Source of the DNA: Pseudomonadota bacterium
GTDB lineage: Bacteria; Pseudomonadota; Gammaproteobacteria; Steroidobacterales; Steroidobacteraceae
Assembly: GCA_023433515.1 (NCBI GenBank)
Contig: JAEZCN010000090.1
Location: 1 to 48,717 of the forward strand
DNA: 48,717 bases
Direction: 5' to 3'
Shown here: in pieces, positions 43,801 through 48,717 of the stretch
How positions within the stretch are numbered: the stretch's first letter is position 1
Layout of the letters: the number at the start of each line of letters is the position of its first letter
The notes under the pieces: model-generated
Database searches by the model: none
Told to the model about the DNA's origin: nothing
What the model saw: the letters and a program-made list of their open reading frames with translations, nothing else
Made by a program: the position numbers and the translations under genes

Positions 43801-43948
43801 CGGTGACGACGACCTCGCTGATGTCCTCACTACTGCTCGCCTCGTTGACCTGGACTCCGGCGTCCTGGGCCATGGCCCCGGACGAAACGAGGCTCGCCGG
43901 ACCCGCAAGACTGAATATTGCGCACGCGCGCAGGTACTTCCTGTCCAT
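40814..43948 (-). CDS. TonB-dependent receptor, TonB-Xanth-Caul type (carbohydrate)
   Basis: The product is 1044 residues. Signal peptide to about residue 28 (GAMAQ), TonB-box-like EVVVTGFRASLQNS, a plug with EDIGKFPDLNLAESLQRIPGVQIAR and the VRGLGRDFTQITLNG segment, then a large barrel ending GVSGRF with terminal Phe. These features match the receptor subfamily used by xanthomonads and caulobacters for plant carbohydrates. The ATG at 43948 has GAGGGAG upstream; upstream in-frame codons are not credible. It is divergent from the GntR gene across 183 bases with putative operators, and near eda-kdgK. Substrate is inferred to be an acidic oligosaccharide. Confidence 0.9.
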   Translation of the reverse strand: MDRKYLRACAIFSLAGPASLVSSGAMAQDAGVQVNEASSSEDISEVVVTGFRASLQNSVAEKRENVAFTDSIFAEDIGKFPDLNLAESLQRIPGVQIARDFTGEGTSVAVRGLGRDFTQITLNGAPVETASDSNIDNVSQGRGLDLVLFPTELFSQLTVSKTPVASQQEGAVAANIDLRIARPFDKKGFRFNYSAKANYQESSEDWSPRVGAYISNTWDVGGGEFGILGGVAYSNRKYRSDGFNTIGFTTVGTPGCPTTQPGCNSRWREGTPNPPVGNATPGYGNSAQTWATAVPAGGQYDAMLAPHLWDHDNDPTTAQQVRVCGDGDTPGGTSGMSCNQLSYSIWPRLARPDMLIGERETTSAILSMQFAPNENLEFYLDGLYSEADHAYERNDLNLAVRSVNNNIPFNVEVNEDNVVTSATLANPLWLNENRPYHEDTDFINLNGGMKWKIGEKFTVDASLNYNHSNWFRSTNTYLFDSRLGSGITVDIEANGDGVIKVTPSRDLNNLDFWNWNALRIQPVQREVWQKGGRFEVEYAFADAFKLKGGFSRDKFHRNITNWETTSCATDGTNVPTPNSGSLECGAALAAAGIDNAKVAIPNAQLLNYMQTWTHGRLYQTSDFDVGLNSGWALPNYAALDPAVNIDFFERELAVGLAGGIEVAGYTPRVIDEDTDGVFLEANGQLEILGNLRYNVGARYIKTDQFVSGVITVPNADNLPPPAVQYTHREFITAETDYDKVLPSFNIASDLGHGLVARVAASRTMTRPQPGDMAPNQSLSINGDVLTIGNTALSPYFSDNYDLGLEWYFGDSGLGVVAVNRWRKEIEGYTSVVGTPTPFGQLGISYSALPIATRDGIQNTANAQCQCTTGNPNDALVRVDQRRNTDEVITLDGWEVTYVQPLDMVLQGAGFSLNYTHIDQKSEGGLPGAPSSAVTGLSPYTYNVTAFYENFGFSGRLTWSVRDAFIEFLGNNENNIPGDNWAQKRSFLDASFSYKLPTSTEISISLELQNLTNEQLLTYFRNDPLTPRASFAPGRQMLLGVSGRF

Positions 43949-44035
43949 CACTCCCTCTTTCCTTAATGGCGGTTTTTTAGTTAGCTGGGGGCCGAATAGA
44001 CCGTTCGTTCCCCCTTTGTGACGCGAACGTAGCAA

Positions 44036-44068
44036 TTGGTCAGGCCAAAAGCAACAAGTCGTCTGACC
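44036..44068. promoter_or_regulatory. Operator candidates between the receptor and GntR genes
   Basis: TTGGTCAGGCCAAA (44036-44049) is a near palindrome, followed by CTGACC at 44061-44066 that mirrors GGTCAG at 44038-44043. FadR-family GntR regulators bind TGGT-N3-ACCA-like sites. The same 12-mer recurs upstream of the second receptor (48378-48389). Candidate binding site for the adjacent regulator. Confidence 0.5.
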
Positions 44069-44131
44069 GCAACATCATTTGTCCCCCGCTGGTCACTTGT
44101 TGATCCTTGTCAGGTTACGGATACTTCACTG

Positions 44132-44914
44132 ATGGTCGAACCCCGCCGCCTCTACGAACAGATAGCCAAGAAGCTCTCGCACGCCATCGCGACGGGGGAA
44201 TACGAGATAGGCCAGCGCCTGCCCTCCGAGCGCGAACTCGCGCAAACCTTCGAGGTGTCACGCCCCACCGTGCGCGAAGCCATCATCGCGCTGGAGCTCG
44301 ACGGTCTCGTCGACGTCCGGCTCGGCTCCGGCGTCTACGTCAAGAACCGCCAGCCGCCCGAAGGCGAGGAAGGCGTCAAGGACATCGGCCCCTTCGAACT
44401 ACTCGAGGCGCGTCGTTCGATCGAGGGCGAGGCCTGCGCGCTCGCGGCCATGCGCATCGACGACGCGCAGCTCAAGGAGCTGACGGACCTCATCGCCGAG
44501 ATGCGCGAAGACAACTGGCACCAGGAAATCGAGAAGAGCGAAGTCGCGGATCGGCGTTTCCACGAGCTCATCGCGACCTCGACGCAGAACAGCGGGATCA
44601 TCGCCGCGGTGCAGATGTTGTGGGATGCGCGTGCGCGCTCGCCGCAGAGCCACTCGATGGACGCCAAGGGGCGCGCGCGTGGATTGAAGCCGCCCATCGA
44701 CGAACATGCCGCGATCGTGCGCGCGCTCAAGCGGCGCGACCCGGATGCCGCGCGCGCCGCGATGCGCGAGCACATCTCGCGCGTCATCGAAGACATGCTG
44801 CAGGTCACCGAGGTCGAAGAGATCGCGCGCGCCCGCGCGGTCGCCGCGGAAAAGCGTCGTCGTTATTCCGCCAGCGCACGTCAGCGCAAGGCGGCGGCCT
44901 CCTCGTCCAGCTAG
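44132..44914 (+). CDS. FadR-subfamily GntR transcriptional regulator (FCD domain)
   Basis: The product is 260 residues. An N-terminal winged helix (about 5-70; YEQIAKKLSHAI, LPSERELAQTFEVSRPTVREAI) is followed by an all-helical FCD effector domain (about 85-225; FELLEARRSIEGEACALAA, DRRFHELIA, DEHAAIVRAL). The His/Asp pattern suits a metal-dependent acid sensor of the UxuR/ExuR kind, so a uronate or keto-acid effector is plausible. ATG at 44132 has a weak site (ACGGA). The C-terminus is a basic Ser/Ala tail. Its position between two receptors and near eda-kdgK suggests it controls them. Confidence 0.88.
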   Translation: MVEPRRLYEQIAKKLSHAIATGEYEIGQRLPSERELAQTFEVSRPTVREAIIALELDGLVDVRLGSGVYVKNRQPPEGEEGVKDIGPFELLEARRSIEGEACALAAMRIDDAQLKELTDLIAEMREDNWHQEIEKSEVADRRFHELIATSTQNSGIIAAVQMLWDARARSPQSHSMDAKGRARGLKPPIDEHAAIVRALKRRDPDAARAAMREHISRVIEDMLQVTEVEEIARARAVAAEKRRRYSASARQRKAAASSSS

Positions 44915-44970
44915 AGAGCCGGGTTCGCGCGGCGACATCGGAACCGACGCGACGCGATCCGAAAAAAAAC

Positions 44971-45002
44971 AGGGGAGGCAACTTGCGTTGCCTCCCCTTT
45001 TT
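44971..45002. terminator. Strong bidirectional terminator, GGAGGCAAC family
   Basis: AGGGGAGGCAAC-TTGC-GTTGCCTCCCCT is a perfect 12-bp stem followed by TTTTT on the plus strand and preceded by eight A. It ends both the GntR transcript and the converging receptor transcript. Confidence 0.95.
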
Positions 45003-45026
45003 CCTGGGCCGTCAGGCCGTTGACGA

Positions 45027-48008
45027 TCAGAACGTTCCGCGAATACCGAGCAGCACGGCATAACCCGGATCGTAGAACGTGCGCGCCGCGTTCGAGAACT
45101 GGATGCTGTCGTTGCCCCAGGTCTGACGCTGCGTCGATCCCGTGATGTTGATGACGTTCAGCGTGATCTGCGGCTCGGACGGCAGGCTCTCGAACTTCCA
45201 GCTGGCCGAGAGATCGAGCTGATCGTACTCGTCCGTCCAGAAGCGCGCGCCCGTGATGCCTTCCTGGTTGCTGCCGGAAGCGATCTGCCGGTCGTTATAG
45301 ACGTACGACAGACGAACCGACGCCGGACCATGGTCGTAGTACAACGTGCCGTTGTACGTGACGGGCGAGATGCCCACCGCGACCGCCGGCTGACCACCCG
45401 TTCCACCTTCCGGACGCTGCGACACCTTCGTGTAGTTCACCTGGAAGCCGAAGCCGTCCGTGATGAAGTTCAGCGGCTGCACCCAGGTCGCTTCGTATCC
45501 GCGGATACGAAGCTTGCCGTCGGCATTGACCTGCTGCGTGGCATTGACCGTGGCATTTCCCGGACCACCGCGCGAGTCGATCGCAGTCTGCTGCGTCGGC
45601 GAGAGCGTGTCGTACGTGATGCCGAGCGGCGCGAGCGCGCTGAACGGCAGGACCGTCAGCTGACCCACGGTGAAACCCGTGATCTGCTTCTGGAACAACG
45701 TCAGGCCGATATAACCTTCGTCGCCCGTGTACCACTCACCGCCGAGGTCGATGTTGGTCGACAGGAACGGCTCGAGCGCCGGATTGCCGAGGCCCACCGC
45801 CTGCGCCGACGGATCGCTGAAGGTCGCGTTCGGCAGCATGTCGCGCGGATTCGCACGCGTGATGGTCTCCGAGCCGGCGAACCGCAGCACGATGTCGTCG
45901 GTCACGTTCAGCGCGGCGCTGAACGACGGCAGGAACTCCGAATAACGCTCGGCCGTGCTCGCCTCGACGATGGTAACCGACGTGCCGTTGTTCAGCGTGA
46001 CCGGGCCGGCCACCCACTGGTCGGTGTCCACGAAGCGGCCACCGAGGTTGTAGCGCAGCGTGCGATCGTAGAACTCGCTCTCGCCGTTGAACTCGATGTA
46101 GTAACCCATCGTACGCTCGCGGATCTTGCCGTTCGCGGCGCCGGTCGCCGCGCCGGTTCCCACCGGGGCGTTGTCCGACAGCGCGTGGTAGTTAGTCGCG
46201 TCGAAGAACGCGTCGTAATCCACGCTGATGAAGCCCGCCGGACCCGGGATCAGGTACTGCGCCAGGCCCGCCTGGGTGATCGCGGAGCCTGCCTGGCCAT
46301 TGCAGGGCGGCGCCGCGGCCGGCGCCGGAATGAACGCGCCGCCGCCGCCGCAGACGACCTGCTGCCACTCGCGGCTGTTGTCGCGGCCCGAAATGGTGCG
46401 GTACAGCTGGTCGTAGGCGATGCCGGCCCTCATGTTCGCCTGCTCGTCACCCCAGGTGAAGTCGAGGTGCGCGCCTTCGTTCTTCACGAGACGCTTCTCG
46501 TTCTGGATGTTTACGCGGCCGCCGCCGGTCCACACCCAGCCGAGGTTGGGATCGTTCAGGTCGGCGTTCGTGGTGATGTTGACGAAGTCGCCGGTCGTGT
46601 TGTCGAACTCGGCGACGATGCCCTGGTTGAGCGGCGTGTTCACGAGGACCGTCGGCGCCTCGCGGAAGAACCAGCTGCGGCTCTTGTTGAGCGCGAGGTC
46701 GAAACGCATCTCCTCGTTGAGCTCCCAGCGCAGGCCGGGGTTGAAGCCCCAGTAATCCACCTGCTCGTCATAGGGACGCGCTTCGAGGAAGAACTGCGCG
46801 TTCGCGAACGTGGCGCGCGTGACGACGTTGTTCTCGTCGACTTCCATGGCGGTGGGAATCAACGCGCCGTTGCGGCCGACCAGGTTGACGTCCAGTCGAT
46901 TGAAACTGCGATTCGCCTCGGAATAGAGCGTATCGGCATAGAGCTGCAGCGAGTCGTTGGGACGGTACTCGAACGACACGAGACCCGAGTAACGGTCACG
47001 TGAGCCGTCGAGATAGGCCGGACGACCCAGTCGCGGAATCAGCGCCCGGTCGATCTGGGCCAGCGTCAGGCCCGGGTTGATCGATTCGAGGTACGCGCCG
47101 TCGATCGGCGTGCCCGCGACCAGGCCAGCGCCCGCATTCACGGGAACGGCGCCGGGGATCACCCAGCCGTTGCCACCGCCCACGTTGCAACCGCCGTTCG
47201 CGCCCGCGCCGGCGTTGGGGCTCGTGGTCCCCGGCGGCGTGAGTCCGCACTGGAAGTAGCTCAGGTTCGGATTGGTGTATCCGATGGTCTCGAAGCCGTG
47301 CGTGGTCGAATCGTTGCTGACACCCGCGACGCCGAAGAGTACGCCGAACGTGTCGTTCGTCCAGCTCGCGGTGAGCCCGCCGCGCGGATTCACGGTGCCG
47401 CTCTCTTCGCCGTAGTTAGCCTGCAGCTGGTAGTTGATGTGCGTGCCCGGATTGTCGAAGGGCCGCGCGGTGCGCATGTTCACCGTGCCCGCGGCGCCGC
47501 CCTCGAGCTCGCTCGCCTTCGCCGACTTGCTGACGTCGAGACGCGTGAACAGCTCCGTCGGGAACAGGTCGAGGTCGACCTCGCGGTTCTGACCCTGGCC
47601 GTCGACGCGACCGGTCGAAGCGACGCCGATCGCGGCGCCGTTGATCGTGGTCTTCGTGAAGTTGGTGTTGAGGCCGCGGATCGCGACGTTGAGTCCCTCA
47701 CCGTTCACTTCGCGCGCGAGCTGCACGCCCGGAATGCGGTTCAGCGATTCGGCGATGTTGAGGTCCGGGAACTTGCCGATGTCTTCGGCGAAGACCGAAT
47801 CCTGGAATCCGATGGATTCGCGCTTGGCGTTGGTCGCGCTCTGCAGCGAGGCCCGGAAGCCGGTCACGAGGACTTCTTCGACCGGCTCGTTGTCGCTGCC
47901 GCTCGCCGAGTTGTCGGAGGTCTGCGCTACCGCGCTCGCCGACGCCAACGCCGCGGAGATCGCGGCGGTCAGGACGGATACTCGGAAAACCGATGGATCC
48001 TTGATCAT
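45027..48008 (-). CDS. TonB-dependent receptor, TonB-Xanth-Caul type (carbohydrate)
   Basis: The product is 993 residues. Signal peptide to about residue 28 (SASAVAQ), EEVLVTGFRASLQSA, plug motifs EDIGKFPDLNIAESLNRIPGVQLAREVNGEG and VAIRGLNTNFTKTTINGA, then a long barrel ending GIRGTF. It is a divergent paralogue of the receptor at 40814-43948, with the same plug signature but distinct loops. I chose ATG 48008 because GAGGGG lies 8 bases upstream; a GTG at 48017 is the alternative. It probably imports an oligosaccharide under the adjacent GntR regulator. Confidence 0.9.
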   Translation of the reverse strand: MIKDPSVFRVSVLTAAISAALASASAVAQTSDNSASGSDNEPVEEVLVTGFRASLQSATNAKRESIGFQDSVFAEDIGKFPDLNIAESLNRIPGVQLAREVNGEGLNVAIRGLNTNFTKTTINGAAIGVASTGRVDGQGQNREVDLDLFPTELFTRLDVSKSAKASELEGGAAGTVNMRTARPFDNPGTHINYQLQANYGEESGTVNPRGGLTASWTNDTFGVLFGVAGVSNDSTTHGFETIGYTNPNLSYFQCGLTPPGTTSPNAGAGANGGCNVGGGNGWVIPGAVPVNAGAGLVAGTPIDGAYLESINPGLTLAQIDRALIPRLGRPAYLDGSRDRYSGLVSFEYRPNDSLQLYADTLYSEANRSFNRLDVNLVGRNGALIPTAMEVDENNVVTRATFANAQFFLEARPYDEQVDYWGFNPGLRWELNEEMRFDLALNKSRSWFFREAPTVLVNTPLNQGIVAEFDNTTGDFVNITTNADLNDPNLGWVWTGGGRVNIQNEKRLVKNEGAHLDFTWGDEQANMRAGIAYDQLYRTISGRDNSREWQQVVCGGGGAFIPAPAAAPPCNGQAGSAITQAGLAQYLIPGPAGFISVDYDAFFDATNYHALSDNAPVGTGAATGAANGKIRERTMGYYIEFNGESEFYDRTLRYNLGGRFVDTDQWVAGPVTLNNGTSVTIVEASTAERYSEFLPSFSAALNVTDDIVLRFAGSETITRANPRDMLPNATFSDPSAQAVGLGNPALEPFLSTNIDLGGEWYTGDEGYIGLTLFQKQITGFTVGQLTVLPFSALAPLGITYDTLSPTQQTAIDSRGGPGNATVNATQQVNADGKLRIRGYEATWVQPLNFITDGFGFQVNYTKVSQRPEGGTGGQPAVAVGISPVTYNGTLYYDHGPASVRLSYVYNDRQIASGSNQEGITGARFWTDEYDQLDLSASWKFESLPSEPQITLNVINITGSTQRQTWGNDSIQFSNAARTFYDPGYAVLLGIRGTF

Positions 48009-48376
48009 CACTTGCACCCCTCTAGTTCGATACCGATTTCACACGCGACGAGAAAACATCACCGACCGAGATCGGCGCGCCCACGTGCAGTTTTTGTTTC
48101 AAAAAGTTCGCTTGCACGAAGTGCGTGTGATGCTAGCAATGGAAGGTGCGCTAGTACCACAAGATATTTCCGTTACTCTCCCGCGAAAAAAATCAAAGCG
48201 TGGTCGCGAAACAACAGCCGCCTAACTACTGTGCGCGGAGCGCGGGAACGAAGACATGAGCGGGACTCTTCCGTATCCGCCCGACGAGGCGCGATCGGAA
48301 TTCCCGAGAAAGATTTTGCAGCCGGGAACGTGTGGCCGGTGGACCGACCACACCCCGTGAGTCGGGAAGGTACCAA

Positions 48377-48389
48377 CTGGTCAGGCCAA
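48377..48389. promoter_or_regulatory. Second copy of the GntR operator candidate
   Basis: CTGGTCAGGCCAA is identical over 12 bases (TGGTCAGGCCAA) to the element at 44037-44048, and the next bases are also similar (ATGCAA versus AAGCAA). It lies about 370 bases upstream of the receptor start, which suggests a long leader or a second promoter. Confidence 0.5.
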
Positions 48390-48647
48390 ATGCAAGGACC
48401 ACTCTGGCCAGTGCGCCGACCACTCGGAACGATGCCCGGCGACGAATACCTGCAGGGCGAGGCGATCGTGGGCCTGCTCAGGCCCTTTTCGTGTACGTCA
48501 CCCGTCTATGGCCGGTGATCGCAAGCACCGTGGAATCCCGTGGATGGAACTCCCTCCAGGTGGATCTGCCCTGCACCGAGCTCGAGGCGGCCGTTGCGCG
48601 TCCCACTCGAATCCAGGTTTCGCGTCCCCGGAACCTCGACGCGCGGG

Positions 48648-48655
48648 GTAGTTAG
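48648..48655. repeat. GTAGWTAG motif (intergenic copy)
   Basis: GTAGTTAG, one of 15 copies of the over-represented GTAGWTAG 8-mer; a reverse copy lies at 48222-48229. Confidence 0.5.
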
Positions 48656-48717
48656 TACTCCGGGCTTTCCGGGAGTCCCGAGGCGGCCCCGGGCCCGCCC
48701 CCCCCCCCCGCCGATGC

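Larger units (their letters stand above)
48009..48717. other. Long noncoding region at the right end
   Basis: I see no credible gene in about 700 bases; the short open frames lack protein-like composition and ribosome sites. It must hold the receptor promoter. Elements seen: two GTAGWTAG motifs (48222-48229 and 48648-48655), the operator copy at 48377-48389, CTGGCCAG near 48404, and a run of 12 C at 48698-48709. The next gene lies beyond the window. Confidence 0.6.

Noticed and set aside
48698..48709. C12 run near the right end as a regulatory element
   Set aside because: More likely a low-quality homopolymer near a sequence end; no supporting structure.
1..48717. CRISPR array, toxin-antitoxin, prophage or insertion sequence
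   Set aside because: No regularly spaced repeats, transposase, integrase or phage structural motifs were found on either strand.

Overview
The window looks like chromosomal DNA of a GC-rich gammaproteobacterium. Three large TonB-dependent receptors, a NagQ/NagB-II type N-acetylglucosamine (GlcNAc) operon, an EIIA-HPr-EI phosphotransferase fusion and a birA-coaX-SPOR-tRNA-Thr block point to a polymer-degrading lineage near Xanthomonadales/Steroidobacterales. This placement is inferred from gene content; the genus cannot be named from the sequence alone. There is no integrase, transposase, phage gene or CRISPR array.

Layout. 1-4.5 kb: a degenerate EAL protein and a Tat-exported exo-rhamnogalacturonan-lyase-like protein. 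4.5-9.0 kb: a two-gene RND efflux operon. 9.2-18.8 kb: two divergent GlcNAc/chitin arms, GH20 hexosaminidase > EIIA-HPr-EI > NagE on the minus strand and nagQ > nagB-II > nagA on the plus strand. Together they cover chito-oligosaccharide trimming, PTS uptake, deacetylation and deamination to fructose-6-phosphate. 18.8-25.2 kb: housekeeping genes on the minus strand (methyltransferase, small membrane protein, HAD phosphatase, tRNA-Thr, SPOR protein, coaX, birA, plsY, ctlX-like hydrolase). 25.2-33.8 kb: a 2OG-Fe(II) oxygenase, then nupC and tdk, a TonB receptor, a secreted EEP-family nuclease, and a converging gene that fuses a P4-type acid phosphatase to a second EEP nuclease. I read this as a possible nucleic-acid scavenging locus. 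33.8-36.5 kb: a membrane CHASE4-PAS-GGDEF-EAL protein. 36.9-48.0 kb: a uronate-type sugar locus (KDPG aldolase, KDG kinase, two TonB-Xanth-Caul receptors, a FadR-type GntR regulator) interrupted by a secreted subtilase. The last ~700 bases are noncoding.

Cross-cutting signals. (i) The 8-mer GTAGWTAG occurs 15 times, where I estimate about one by chance, and in coding DNA it is built from rare codons. (ii) Three terminators share the stem core GGAGGCAAC. (iii) A palindrome TGGTCAGGCCAA lies upstream of both receptors that flank the GntR gene. (iv) A REP-like palindrome sits in frame inside plsY. (v) A G9/C20 homopolymer lies in the signal-peptide region of a nuclease gene. The most interesting unit is the putative nucleic-acid scavenging locus with its phosphatase-nuclease fusion.
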